Shown: one piece after another, positions 30,440-40,149 of the stretch
Layout of the letters: the number at the start of each line of letters is the position of its first letter
Numbering within the stretch: position 1 is the stretch's first letter
From: Tupaia tana
Taxonomy: Eukaryota > Chordata > Mammalia > Scandentia > Tupaiidae
Length of the DNA: 64,000 nucleotides
Reading direction: 5' to 3'
NCBI GenBank assembly: GCA_026018925.1
Contig: JAKSZU010000002.1
Location: 90,733,475-90,797,474 of the forward strand
Made by a program: the position numbers and the translations under genes
Notes under the pieces: generated by a model
Told to the model about the DNA's origin: nothing
The model's database searches: none
The model's input: only the letters and a program-made list of their open reading frames with translations

Positions 30440-30785
30440 AGTTCCATTCAATTGTCATCATCTCAATTTGAGAGGCTCACCCGCGTTTGCTGGCTCTGGT
30501 TCCCGCGACTGCGATGGAGCTGCCTCCCCCTGACCACACCGTGGAGCTGACGCCCTTCCGCCAGGGAAGCCTGGATCGCTGCTCCCTGGACTCGATGAAG
30601 GAGGAAAGGCAGCCAGCTCTGCCTGTGTTCGGGAAGAAAAAGAACGCCAGTCTCAAGAGGAAAATTGCTCCCAGCAGTAACCCATCACCACGCACCTGCA
30701 AGTTTATTGGTTAATGTTTATTGGGTCCCAGGGCTCTATTCCCTTCAGCCCAGAAACAAGGAGTATCCGCAGTCCGCAGAGGCGT
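30440..30785 (+). pseudogene. Short GC-rich insert with a 66-codon ORF, origin unknown
   Basis: An ATG at 30514 in the CpG-containing context 'cccgcgactgcgatgg' opens a frame of 66 codons to TAA at 30712-30714. The product starts MELPPPDHTVELTPFRQGSL and has a basic VFGKKKNASLKRK patch; no signal peptide or membrane segment. I do not recognise the family. It is flanked by repeats and ends at a SINE tail fragment, so a 5' piece of a retrotransposed mRNA is the likeliest explanation. A real small gene is not excluded. Confidence 0.4.
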
Positions 30786-30845
30786 GAAAGTGCCCTATAG
30801 CAAATTAAATCATAACAATAAAACAAAATCAATTCTTAAAAAAGA
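30786..30845 (+). mobile_element. SINE 3' end fragment
   Basis: 'gtgaaagtgccctatagcaa' followed by an AAAT/AAAC-rich tail is the L/O-type 3' end without its head and body. Confidence 0.7.
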
Positions 30846-31057
30846 AAGAAAAGACAGTGTCCTGACAACTCTCTGTAGGTGATTGCCCCACACGGATCTA
30901 ATTCCCAGTCACAAATTGCCCATCTGGGGTCAGTTTGGCCCACGAAGTGTTTTCTTCGGTTGGAGTGGTTTTTATAAGTGTTTAAAAATAAGGATCAACA
31001 TCTTAGAATAAAAAGGGTACCATTTCTCATTTCTTTTGAGAAAGTGGTATGTAAAAG

Positions 31058-31140
31058 GACTTGAAAAAGTTCATAGAAAAATGTAATTAAAGAATAAGTT
31101 CATGTTGGTGCAAGAAAAATCGAAATCCATGCCATAAACT
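31058..31140. mobile_element. Truncated copy of the inverted-repeat element
   Basis: 'gacttgaaaaagttcatag' is the terminal repeat. 'aagttcatgttggtgcaag' and 'gaaatccatgccataaac' match the interior of the copies at 13244 and 38948. The right end is replaced by a SINE. Confidence 0.6.
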
Positions 31141-31141
31141 T

Positions 31142-31380
31142 TTAAAAAAGTTTTTTTTTCTTTGTTTGTGATAGAGCTTGTGCATGCAAGTGCGTGTGGA
31201 GCGCAAGTGTCAGAGAGAGACAGAGAGAGGGGCACCGCCCACAGGGTCTGGTCAGACTGTACTCCTCCACCCTCCCACCCCGAGTCCTCTAGCCCAGTAG
31301 ACCCTGGGCACTCACAAGGGTGCCCTGCGTGTTTAGCAGATCAAACCATGGTGGTCAGTGGGATGTGACTTTCCTCGAGT
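31142..31380 (-). mobile_element. Old antisense SINE
   Basis: 'tttttttttctttgtttgtg', 'cagagagagacagagagagg', 'cagatcaaaccatggtggtc' and 'agtgggatgtgac' fit the antisense order tail, purine run, box B, head. Heavily diverged. Confidence 0.5.
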
Positions 31381-31398
31381 ATCTTTTTACCGTTGTGA

Positions 31399-31486
31399 CA
31401 TGGCACCAGCCCTCCGTGGGCTTTCTGACCACCCTTCCTATCCATGGCACCAGCCCTCTGTGGGTCTTTGGACCACCCCTCCTATC
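31399..31486. repeat. Two-copy 44-bp tandem repeat
   Basis: 'catggcaccagccct' starts both units (31399 and 31443) and each runs through 'accaccc..tcctatc'. A handful of differences separate the units. Confidence 0.85.
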
Positions 31487-31509
31487 TAGCAATAGCTATC
31501 TTTTGTCTC

Positions 31510-32036
31510 TCTCTCTTTTTTTAATTGCCGGAGGGTGCATGCGCTTGCAAAATAAATCAATCAATCTACTATGATAGAGCGCTCGCCCTCTAGTGGAGAG
31601 TGGTAGCACTACAATCCCTTCTCCATTTCTCTAGTCAGGAATTGCTACACATACGCCCATTGTGGTTTTTTTTTCCTTTTATTTTATTTTATTTTTTATT
31701 TTTAGATAGATTTAGGCTATATGGTGTGTGTGTTCACTGGAGAGACAGAAACGCAGAGAGAGAAAGTGAGAAGTCACCTCCCCCACCCCCCCACCCCCCG
31801 GGGGGATGGCCACACCACAATCCTTTCTCCTCCTTCTCCTTGCGAAACTTGGGGCACGCACATGTGCTCAGCCTGAGTTTCAAGCCTCTGGGTCCAGGAT
31901 CCAAACAGTGGTTGGCCATGTGGGAGTCCAGCATCTTAACTACTATGCCAATTGTGTTTTTCAAGCTGCTAGGTCTGGGATGGTTGGCCATGTGGAATGT
32001 AGCCCCCTTAGCCACTAGGCTATGAGGCCAGGCCTC
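31510..32036 (-). mobile_element. Old SINE interrupted by a younger SINE
   Basis: Outer parts 31520-31662 ('gggtgcatgcgcttgc', 'ctacaatcccttctccattt') and 31953-32036 ('aagctgctaggtctggg', 'actaggctatgaggcca') form one antisense SINE. The duplicated target is 'ccattgtggttttt' / 'ccaattgtgttttt'. Confidence 0.75.
31667..31952 (-). mobile_element. L/O-type SINE, antisense, nested
   Basis: (TTTTA)-rich tail, 'ggctatatggtgtgtgtgtt', a purine run, a C-rich stretch at 31780-31800, 'ggatccaaacagtggttggc', then 'aactactatgcc'. Confidence 0.88.
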
Positions 32037-32037
32037 T

Positions 32038-32690
32038 TGTCTTTCTGATAATAGCCATTTCAACAGGTGTGACGTGATAACTCATTGTAGTGTTAACCTG
32101 CATTTTCCTGATCAGTGTGTTGAGCACGCTTTCATACAGTTGTTGGTCAGTTTTACATCTTCTTTAGAGAAATTTGTGTCTTTTACCCACTTGTTAATTG
32201 GCTTATTTGCTTTTCTGTTGTAGGAGTTCTTTATAAATTTTGGATATTACCCTTATCAGAACTGCAGTTTTCCAATTCGTAGATTGCCTTTTTATTTTGT
32301 TGATTGTTCCTTTTGCTACACAGGTTTGCAGCTTGATGTAGTCTTGTTCCTTTATTTTTGTTTTGATGTGATAGCCAAAAAAATCATTGCCAAGGCTACT
32401 GTATAAGAGCTTTCCCCCATATTTCCTTCTAGGAGTTCTATGTTTTCAAGTCTTACAGTTAGGTCTATTATTCATTATTGTACTGTGTAAGATAAGGTCC
32501 AATTTTATTTATTTGCACGTGAAAATCCAGCATCCTTTATTGACGAGACTATCCTTTCCTCATTATGTCCTCTTGGTGTCCTTGTCAGAATTAGTTGACC
32601 ATATGCATTTGGATTTATTTCTGGACTCCCTATTCTGTTCCACTGTTCTATGTGTCTGTTTTTATGCAAGTGCCATTATGACTTGCTTAT
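32038..32690 (-). mobile_element. LINE-1 ORF2 fragment, antisense
   Basis: On plus it reads 'cctgatcagtgtgttgagc', 'gtaggagttctttataaatt', 'gattgttccttttgctacac', 'ggtctattattcatt', 'ggatttatttctggactccc' in the order typical of an antisense L1 ORF2 3' part. Frames are broken; it has no full-length end. Confidence 0.8.
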
Positions 32691-32694
32691 CCTT

Positions 32695-33685
32695 GAGTCA
32701 TCACTTTCTTCTGCCAACTTCCTGAGGTGCAGCGGATTCTCATCCCTAAGCACACCTGGTTTTTATCCTCCAGTTCTCTGAAATAGCTCATACCACTCCA
32801 CATTCAGTCCCTGGCTAACCAGGGAACTCTCCCCTCAGACTTGATGAGCTCATCAAGGATAAGTCTGGATCTTAACCAGTAGGGAAACTGAGGTCCAGAG
32901 CAACAAAGTTGTTCCTGGCCAACTGGAGCTGGAACGTGTTGGGGCTGGGATGAGCTGGGCACTGTTCTGCCTGCAGCCCTCTCCCTGCTCCCGGAAAGTA
33001 GCTTTTTCTTCTGCAGCTTGACAGCCGCAAAACACAGAGAACTGACCATATTTGTGGTGACTCTGCACAGCTTCACACAGAAAGCAGATCAGAATGGGAC
33101 CATAAAATGAAAATGCAAGTGGTGGGAGTAAAGGAAGTGAGGGAAGGACTTGGGGTGCAGAGAGTAAAAGACAAGAAGGAAAAAGAAGGGGGAGCTAATT
33201 GCTTTTGCATATTGCCTGCCTGTGGCACAGGCACAAGCAGTAAATTCTGTGAATTCTGGCTTGGGACATGTGGCTACTTAGAAAATGCCATTTGCTAAAG
33301 AAATCCATGCCTATTGTCATGTAGCTCTCTTCCATATGTAAGTGTTTAAAAATGAGAGAAATTGAATTTTCCTCCAAATGAATCGAATGTATTTTGCATT
33401 GCTTCGTCCTCTGTAGTAGGAAGGATAGCTATTCCCCTTTTCTCCTCTTCCTCGCAGATGGACAACTACATTGTATTTTACAGCCACTCTTGCAGGTAGT
33501 TGTGGTCATGTGACTGAGCCATGAGAATGTGAGAGGAAGGCAGTTCTGGAGCTCAGAGACTCTCACATCTTTTTCCCTTCCCTGGTGACACAGAAATCAT
33601 GGGCGGCAGAGGACAGAGCCACAGGCCCGAAAGGCACCTGATGCCTTGAAGCGCTTCTCCTCTGTGTAGTGTTTGACAGGTGTAT
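32695..33685. other. Unassigned sequence
   Basis: 32870-32900 ('agggaaactgaggtccagag') hints at a MIR complement. 33440-33680 may be an old transposon. No gene recognised. Confidence 0.35.
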
Positions 33686-33689
33686 GTCC

Positions 33690-33805
33690 CCAATTCACCA
33701 CTAGAGGACAAATTATTTAATTTTTCTGTGCATCAGTTTTCCTCATCTGCCAATCGAGGACATTGATAGTAACTGTTTCTTGGAGCTACTGGAAATATTA
33801 AATGA
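33690..33805 (+). mobile_element. MIR remnant
   Basis: 'aaattatttaatttttctgt', 'catcagttttcctcatctgc' and 'aaatattaaatgaatt' fit the plus-strand MIR core. Confidence 0.55.
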
Positions 33806-33811
33806 ATTAAT

Positions 33812-34060
33812 TTTTTACAACTTTGCCAGAGCACATGTGCATTCACCAGAAAGAGACAGAAAGAGGAAGAGGGGGAAAGCACTCTCCAATGGGAGGTGGT
33901 CACACTACAATTCTTCCTTCTCCATTTTTCATCCTATCAGGATTTGGGGCATGCACATATGCCTGGTATGTTTATCAAGCCACTGGGTCTGGGACTCAAA
34001 TTGTCTGGTTAACCATGTAGGATCCAGCTCCCTTACACACCAGGCCACCAGCTAGCCTTT
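33812..34060 (-). mobile_element. O-type SINE, antisense
   Basis: 'gccagagcacatgtgcattc', a purine run, 'cttctccatttttcatcct', 'tgggactcaaattgtctgg', ending 'aggccaccagctagcc'. Confidence 0.85.
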
Positions 34061-34079
34061 AAATGAGTTAATATTTCAT

Positions 34080-34272
34080 TTGTTTTTCTTTTTTTGCATG
34101 ACAGAGTGCATGCATAACAGAGAAAGAGAGAGCCTCCAATGGAGCCTCATTCTACCACAATCCTTCTTCCTCCACTTCTTCATCCCATCAGGACCCTTGG
34201 CATGCATGTGTGCAACCTGGCAAGCTGCATGGGACCAGGATTCAAACCCCCATTGGCCATGTGGAATCCTCA
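34080..34272 (-). mobile_element. O-type SINE, antisense, 5' truncated
   Basis: 'tgcatgacagagtgcatgc', 'cctccacttcttcatcccat', 'ggattcaaacccccattggc'. It stops after 'catgtggaatcc' without the rest of the head. Confidence 0.75.
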
Positions 34273-34366
34273 TTAAATGACCTAGTATTTGTGGAACACT
34301 TAGAACCGTGCTCTGCTTGGAGTACTCACTGCATAATGGATAGGTTAAAGAAAATATTGAAAGCTA

Positions 34367-34515
34367 TATTCTCCTCCATTCTCCCCTTGGGATCTTGAGC
34401 ACATATGCACACACACACCCCTAGTGTGAGTTTAAGCCACTGGGTCTGGGACTCGAACCATGGATCAACTATATGGGAGCCCAGCCACATAGCCATTACA
34501 CCAACTGCTGGTCCC
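34367..34515 (-). mobile_element. L-type SINE, antisense, 3' part missing
   Basis: Starts within the body ('ttctcctccattctcccctt') and continues to 'gtgggtctgggactcgaacc'-like box B and 'ccaactgctggtccc'. Tail and pyrimidine stretch are absent, which is unusual for target-primed insertion and suggests a later deletion. Confidence 0.88.
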
Positions 34516-34775
34516 TGCAGCTGCTCTTCTAACAAGAGGAAGAGGCATTAGAGCTCTCTCTCCCTGCGCATGTGCACCAAGGAAAGGACATATAAGGATG
34601 TGGCAAAAAGGTGGCCATCAGCAGTTCAGGAAGAAAGGCCTCCCCAGGAGCCAAGTCAGTCTGCACCTGAATCTTAGACTTTCCTGCATCAACAAACACA
34701 AGAAGAGACATTACTGTTGTTTAAGGCACCCAGCTGACGATATTTTGTGATGGAAGACTGAGCAGATGAATACAT
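34516..34775 (+). mobile_element. MLT1-type LTR, 3' half
   Basis: 'tctctctccctgcgcatgtg', 'aaggtggccatcagcag', 'ccccaggagccaagtcagt', 'atcttagactttcctgc' and 'tgttgtttaaggcacccagc' are the MLT1 3' landmarks in order. The 5' half is lost, probably with the deletion affecting the adjoining SINE. Confidence 0.75.
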
Positions 34776-34879
34776 TGGCTATTCTAAACATTTGAGTAAG
34801 TTTATTTGAATGGTAATGAGAATAACATTGGCTGGTAGATTTTCTTTATTCAGGACAACATGGTAGGTAGGAATTGAGA

Positions 34880-35085
34880 TTTGGGTTTCAGATGAGTTGG
34901 CCAGGGTTCATCTCTTGGCTTTGTCACTCACAAGCTACAGGACATGAAAAAATTACTTAACCTCACTAAGGCTCCATTTTTTTTTTTTCATTCATAGGAC
35001 CATGAATCTTGCTCCATTGGATTATTGGAGGGTTAATGAGATCATGGGGAGTCCCTGGCACAGAATAAATGCTCATTAAATAATA
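34880..35085 (+). mobile_element. MIR element
   Basis: 'gccagggttcatctcttgg', 'ctttgtcactcacaagctac', 'aaaattacttaacctcact', a T run, 'ggagggttaatgagatcatg' and 'cctggcacagaataaatgct'. A long plus-strand copy. Confidence 0.75.
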
Positions 35086-35499
35086 TCGCTCCTAAGCACT
35101 AAGTGATAAGAGACCATGTTTGGGAAGGGGGTGTCCAGAACATTTGTAATTAATCTCTGAACTTGTTTCTTTTTTGACTGCGAAACTCTTCCTTCAAGCA
35201 AAATTTTAAACAAATACCTATCTACTTTCGATGGAAGCATTGGAAAGGGCTTGGGAGGGAGGTGACCCTCTCCCTGCCCCTGGCTTCCCCTCACATCCCC
35301 GCTCCAGAGTTCCCTGAGTCACCTCTGTGGAATCCGAGGGCTCCTCGGCACAGTCTGATCGTTTATAGCACTTGGAGTTTTCTAAACGATTTTGTTCCAG
35401 CTCTAACATTTTATGACCACAAGAACTGGCGTTTGGCCATGAAATAGAAATTGAGATTATATTAACACAACCTGTTGCCTATGTTCGGGCCTCTTTTTT
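35086..35499. other. Unassigned sequence
   Basis: No repeat or gene recognised. Confidence 0.4.
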
Positions 35500-35735
35500 T
35501 AAAGGATTTATTTTATTATTCTTTATCATCGAGCCCACATGCATACATGAGAGAGAAGACAAGAGAGACACAGCCCACCAGGTGTGGCCATGCCTGTCTT
35601 CTTTCTCCAGTCCTCCAGCCCGTCAGGATCCGGGCATGCAAGAGCCCTGTGTGTTTTCAGGATGATGGACGTGGAGATTCAAATCACCATTAGCGAGTGG
35701 CTTCCAGCTCCATAGTCTTGAATGCCACCAATTGT
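35500..35735 (-). mobile_element. O-type SINE, antisense, very old
   Basis: (TTTA)-rich start, 'gagcccacatgcatacatg', a purine run, 'tccagtcctccagcccgtc', 'gagattcaaatcaccattag'. The head complement is degraded. Confidence 0.55.
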
Positions 35736-35870
35736 GTCACCGAGACCTCGGGTATCTTTTAATGGAGTTAATAGCTTCTAGCCCTGCCTGTCACACTCAC
35801 CAGGCAAGGCCCCTGTCTAGGAGAGCAATCCCTCCCCTGCCTACCTGCTTGGACTACAATGAGAGTCAAC

Positions 35871-36155
35871 AGGGGGACAAGCAGATGGCATAGCAGTTAC
35901 GCCATTGGAATCCAACATGACCAACTGTGGTTCGAGTCCTGGACCCGAACATGACTTGAAACTCATGTTGGGGTGTGTGCATATGTACTCAAAATCCAGG
36001 GAGGAGAATGGAAAAGGGATTGCAGTGTGGTCATTCCCCTGGGCGGGGGGCGGGGAGGGTGATTTCTCACTTTCCCTCTCACTGTCTCTGTCTCTCTCTC
36101 TCCTGTGAGCACATGTGCCCTAAGGCAAAAACCTATACCAAAAAGAACAAATAAA
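35871..36155 (+). mobile_element. L-type SINE
   Basis: 'gggggacaagcagatggcat', box B 'ggttcgagtcctgg', a body with a G-rich insertion ('gggcggggggcgggg'), long TCTC run, 'gccctaaggcaaaaacctat'. Confidence 0.92.
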
Positions 36156-36159
36156 TAAT

Positions 36160-36619
36160 AGAGGCATCAGGAAACTGACAAGCCCCATGGCCCCATTGCT
36201 CCCCTGCCACAGGCCCCATCACAGGGTCTAGGCTCTGCGCCAGGAGAAATACCACCTTCGATTTCATCTCTAAAGTCAGAGATGCAGGGCATCTGAAACA
36301 AGGACAACTTCTCAGAAAGTTATCTATCTAGAAAAAAATGAGCTGTTTCCATGCCCCAATGCTTTCACCAAGTCAAAGGATAAAGTCTCATTCCAATTCC
36401 CTTCTCTGGCCCTGCTTCCTTATGCAGGTGTACAATGGACACACACACCCTCAGTTCTGAATGAGGGGAGCAGCTCCAGCACCATTGCCTTAGAGGGGGT
36501 CACTTTCCCACTAGGACCCCATGGGGACTTCCGCTCCCACTGACATTCAGTTCAATCTCTCCCATTCTTCCCGTCTCCTCCTGGCAGTTGCTTCTACATC
36601 ATACTCACCAGTTTCTCCA
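36160..36619. other. Unassigned sequence
   Basis: No repeat or gene recognised. Confidence 0.4.
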
Positions 36620-36965
36620 GTGTGGGATACATTTTCTGTTCTCTGAGCCTTTGTACAGGCTGTTCCTTTCCTTTCAGAGCACTTTGTGGCTCCACTCTTG
36701 GAAAAACCTCCTCCTCAAAGAAGCCTTCCCTGACTGCCTTAGCTAAAAGAGCATTCTGCCATCCCTTCCAAAAATCTATACTCTGCTTTACACTCAGAGC
36801 TCCTCGCTCCATCCTACATAGGGTGTGCATTGCCTGTGTGTCACCTCTTGTCTGTCTCCCATCCACTTCACGGGAGTGTAGACATCGGGAGACCAGAACT
36901 GGGTCCTCTGAGTTCACTATTGTATCTGCAGGTTCTGGAAGAGTGCTTGGGACGGAGGCGCTCGG
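36620..36965 (+). mobile_element. L2 (LINE-2) 3' region
   Basis: 'gagcctttgtacaggctgtt', 'aaagaagccttccctgactg', 'tgtctgtctcccatccactt' and 'gtgcttgggacggaggcgct' follow the L2 3' consensus. The overlapping 179-codon minus-strand frame (36594-37133) is a chance frame on its antisense. Confidence 0.75.
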
Positions 36966-37868
36966 TGGGTCCATGAGGCATGCGTGATGAGAGGATCTCA
37001 GCCAGTCCTCGTGCATCTGCGTGAAGGCTACAAACTCCAAGCCTGCAAAGACGTGCAGGGAACATGAACGCAGGGGCACAAGTGCTGGGAGGTGTTGGCT
37101 CCCAGCTGCTTGTACTGTGTCCAGGTTTAGCAATGCCTGGATTTGTGACTCTTTTAAAGCTCATGAAGGCCCAACGAGAAGGTCCAGCTAAACATGCTCA
37201 CCTTAGCAGCCAGCCCAGTGGAAGCCCAGTGCACGTGGATAATATAACCACAGTCATGCTTGTGCCACTGTTCCCCACTCTTGCCTGGGTCAGTAGTTCT
37301 CCTATTCCTATGACTTTGTCTGATGTGCTCTTCTCCTGCAATGGTAGCTGTTTCCTATGTCACCTTGCCTCAGCTAGAACTCTGTTTCCCAGAATTCCCT
37401 TCCCAGCAGGGTTCTAAGTTATAGTTGGTCAAAAGAAGGCTGGTGAAAGCACGCTCTCTGAACACCGGACCCCGGACCCCGAGATGTCAGTGACTGCTGG
37501 TGTGCGTTCCCACTTTCCCCCTCTGAGGTCAGCCTTCCTGACTGCTCCCCGCTAACCAACAGTGGCCCTGGCTCACCCCAGACACTGGGACCCAGTTTGC
37601 TCCAGACCTCCCCCTCAGCTCCCCACTCTGGTCCTCCCTTGGTATCTGGATGTGCCTGGCTTCCTGGATGCCCTAAAAACTCTCACTTGCCTGTCTGGAG
37701 CTCAGGAGGGTCACTTAGGGCATTTTTCCTGAACCTTCATCTCCTTTGCCAGCCCTCCACTTCCGGTTCTTCCCACAGATGGGTTGAGATCCGATTGTTG
37801 CAATAAAGTACCATTTCACAATACTCATTGTCCTCTTCCCCAGCTGAACTTTTATCCACAAAACATAT
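36966..37868. other. Unassigned sequence
   Basis: 37375-37440 ('ttcccagaattcccttcc', 'atagttggtcaaaag') may be a decayed transposon. Nothing else is recognised. Confidence 0.35.
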
Positions 37869-37869
37869 G

Positions 37870-38103
37870 CTTGGGACTGGTCAAGTGCAGCGGTAAGACA
37901 CTACCGTCTGAGGCAGTCCCGTGAGGAAGGTTCCCAGTTCAAGTCTGGAGATGTTCCTAATATACAGGGCACACATCTGCCTATGATCTGAGGCTAGCTG
38001 AAGGCTAGGCGTGAATTGTGGCATTGGGACTCTATTTGGGGTGCTGTCCCTCTTTCAGTCTTTGTCTCTCTTGCTCAGAGACAAAATTAATAATAATAAA
38101 ATG
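37870..38103 (+). mobile_element. C-type SINE
   Basis: 'gcttgggactggtcaagtgc', box-B-like 'ccagttcaagtctgg', 'ctctatttggggtgctgtcc', 'tctcttgctcagagacaaa' and an (AAT)n tail. Confidence 0.6.
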
Positions 38104-38121
38104 GTAAAAAGTATGTTGTAT

Positions 38122-38340
38122 GGGGTCAGCAGGTGGTATAGGGGTCAGCAGGTGGTATAGGGGTCAGGAGGTGGTGTAGTGGTTAAGGTGCTGGACTGCC
38201 ACGTGGCTGACCGTGGTTCAAATCTCAGACCTGATGTCTTGAAAATCATGCAGGGTGCATGCATGAAAAGTGATTTCTTGCTTTCCTTCTCTCTGCAGAA
38301 CTCATACACTCTATGGCAAAATCCTTTAAAAAAAAAAAGA
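38122..38340 (+). mobile_element. O-type SINE with triplicated 19-bp start
   Basis: 'ggggtcagcaggtggtata' occurs at 38122 and 38141, and a third variant 'ggggtcaggaggtggtgta' at 38160 leads into the rest of the head. The body is mostly deleted. Ends 'ctatggcaaaatccttt' plus A tail. Confidence 0.9.
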
Positions 38341-38375
38341 AGGCATGCTGTAAGGAACATGAAAAACATGCTCTG

Positions 38376-38661
38376 GGGAACCAGCAGTTAGCGTAATGGC
38401 TATGTCACTGGACTCCCACGTAGTCGACCGCGGTTCGCGTACCGGACCCGGTGGCTTAAGACTCACGCCGTGCGTGTGTGCGTGCGTGCCCAAGATCCTG
38501 AGAGGAGAATGGAGGAGAAGGGATTGCGGCGTGACCATCCCCCCGGGGGGTGATTTCTCGCTTTCTGTCTCTCTGTCTCTCTCTGTCTGTCTGGCGAGCG
38601 CACGCGCCCTATAGCGAAAAAACCTCTCCAAAAAACAAACAAAAAATCCCCCAAAAAACAA
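38376..38661 (+). mobile_element. L-type SINE with exact target duplication
   Basis: Near-consensus body. Box B is 'ggttcgcgtaccgg', related to the variant at 19913. Identical 14-bp 'aaaaacatgctctg' at 38362-38375 and 38662-38675. The tail is mixed A/C. Confidence 0.96.
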
Positions 38662-38675
38662 AAAAACATGCTCTG

Positions 38676-38790
38676 TATGTAAGCCCCAAATCCCAAAATG
38701 AGAACGGAGGAGAGGGGATTGCTGCATGGTCATCTCCCCTAAGGGATGTGTTCTCACTTTCTCTCTGTCTCCAGTGAGCGAAAAAAAAAA
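38676..38790 (+). mobile_element. 3' part of an old SINE
   Basis: 'agccccaaatcccaaaatga', 'gaacggaggagaggggattg' and 'tctgtctccagtgagcg' are the body and end. The sequence before the inserted SINE ('gaaaaacatgctctg') supplies the part just after the head. Confidence 0.75.
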
Positions 38791-38947
38791 TGCATTCTAT
38801 ACTCTCTGCCACATTCTCCAACATTATCAACTTCATTTAAAATACAGATACCTCCATTCTAAGTACTATTTCTGCCCTCCTCTATAGCATTACCTCAATA
38901 ATAATCTCATCTAATATCTAATATTGAAAATATCTACTATACAAAGG

Positions 38948-39063
38948 TAGTCCAAAATATTTGTAGAAAATGGAAGTAAAGTGTGAGTTTATTTTGGTGC
39001 AAAACATCTGAAATTCATGCACAGTTTTTTCATGATATGCATTTCCACAAACTTTCTGAAGTC
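38948..39063. mobile_element. Inverted-repeat element, best-preserved uninterrupted copy
   Basis: 'tagtccaaaatatttgtag' and 'ttccacaaactttctgaagtc' are imperfect terminal inverted repeats. The interior has 'gagtttattttggtgcaaaa' and 'attcatgcacagttttttc'. About 116 bp. Confidence 0.65.
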
Positions 39064-39168
39064 TTTTTTTGTATCATGCATCTTGACATTTTTCAAAATA
39101 CGCTCTGATAATTTTAGGTGGGATTTAAACTAGTTTTAATAAAAATTGTGATATAAAAATATAATTAA

Positions 39169-39430
39169 GGGACCAGCAGTTAGCGTAATGGCTATGTCGC
39201 TGGACTCCCATGTAGTTGACCACGGTTCAAGTCCTGGACCTGGTGACTTAAACTCACGCAGGGTGCGTGTGCGTGCGTGCCCAAGATCCCGAGAGAAGAA
39301 TAGAGGAGAAGGGATTGTGGCATGGCCATATTCCCTTGGGGGTGATTTCTCATTTTCTGTCTCTTTGTCTCTCTCCGTCTTTCTGGCAAGTGCACGTGCC
39401 CTGTAGCAAAAAAACAAACAAACAAACAAA

Positions 39431-39434
<4 letters not shown>
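39169..39434 (+). mobile_element. L-type SINE
   Basis: 'gggaccagcagttagcgtaa', 'ggttcaagtcctgg', full body, (AAAC)n tail. Target 'atataattaa' before it and after the TA run. Confidence 0.94.

Positions 39435-39462
<28 letters not shown>
39435..39462. repeat. (TA)n microsatellite
   Basis: About 13 TA units at the junction of the SINE tail and the target duplication; it probably grew from the AT-rich target. Confidence 0.95.
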
Positions 39463-39468
<6 letters not shown>

Positions 39469-39511
39469 TAGGAGCTCATTATTTCATGGTTTTTAAAAAT
39501 AATTATTTTTT

Positions 39512-39676
39512 TAGTTTTATTTATTTTAATTTGCTATAGGGCAGGTGTGCTTACCAGAGAGAAGTGTGCTTACTTTGTGTGGAGAAAAAGTGAGAAAGCA
39601 AGTCACCAGGTCTAGGACTTGCTGTCAACCATGTAGGAGTCTAGCACCTTACCCAGCACGCTACCTGCTGGCCCCT
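39512..39676 (-). mobile_element. S-like SINE, antisense
   Basis: 'ttatttattttaatttgcta', 'ggaaaaagtgagaaagc'-like run, 'ccaggtctaggacttgc', ending 'ctacctgctggcccc'. A duplicated 'gtgtgcttac' lies near the start. Confidence 0.85.
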
Positions 39677-39956
39677 ATTTCATAGGTATTTTTAGTAAGA
39701 GCCAAGTTTTGGGGCCGAATAGTTAAGTAAATTGGAGAGCAAGTATGGAGGTGCTGTGAGAATGATGCCCCCCAAAATGTTCTTAATTGCAAAAGAAGTC
39801 GATATTCATTGAAGAAATTTGCACAATCAAAACAAAGAGTAAAAGCGTATCCTTGACCTATTACTTTCATTCAAATCTTATTGTCCAAGAGCAACCTCTT
39901 CCCCAATGTGATGTACAATCTTCTAGGATTTGTTTTCCATCAAAGAATTTGAAAAT

Positions 39957-40135
39957 AGGGGCCCAGCAGGTGGTGTGGTGATTAAAGGCGCTGGACTCCC
40001 ACATGGCCAACTGCAGTTCAAGTTCCTGACTTGGTGGCTTGCCTTCTCACTTTTCCTCTCTCTCTCTCACTCTGTCCCTCTCTGGTCAAATTAAAATAAA
40101 TAAGTAAATAAATAAAGTTAAGTAAAACAATTATT
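39957..40135 (+). mobile_element. S-type SINE
   Basis: 'aggggcccagcaggtggtgt', 'cagttcaagttcctg', TCTC stretch, 'tctctggtcaaattaaaata', (AAAT)n tail. Confidence 0.93.
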
Positions 40136-40149
40136 TATTTAAAAAAGAA

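Noticed and set aside
36594..37133. 179-codon open frame on the minus strand
   Set aside because: It lies antisense to an L2 3' end and has no recognisable domain; L2 antisense can stay open by chance.
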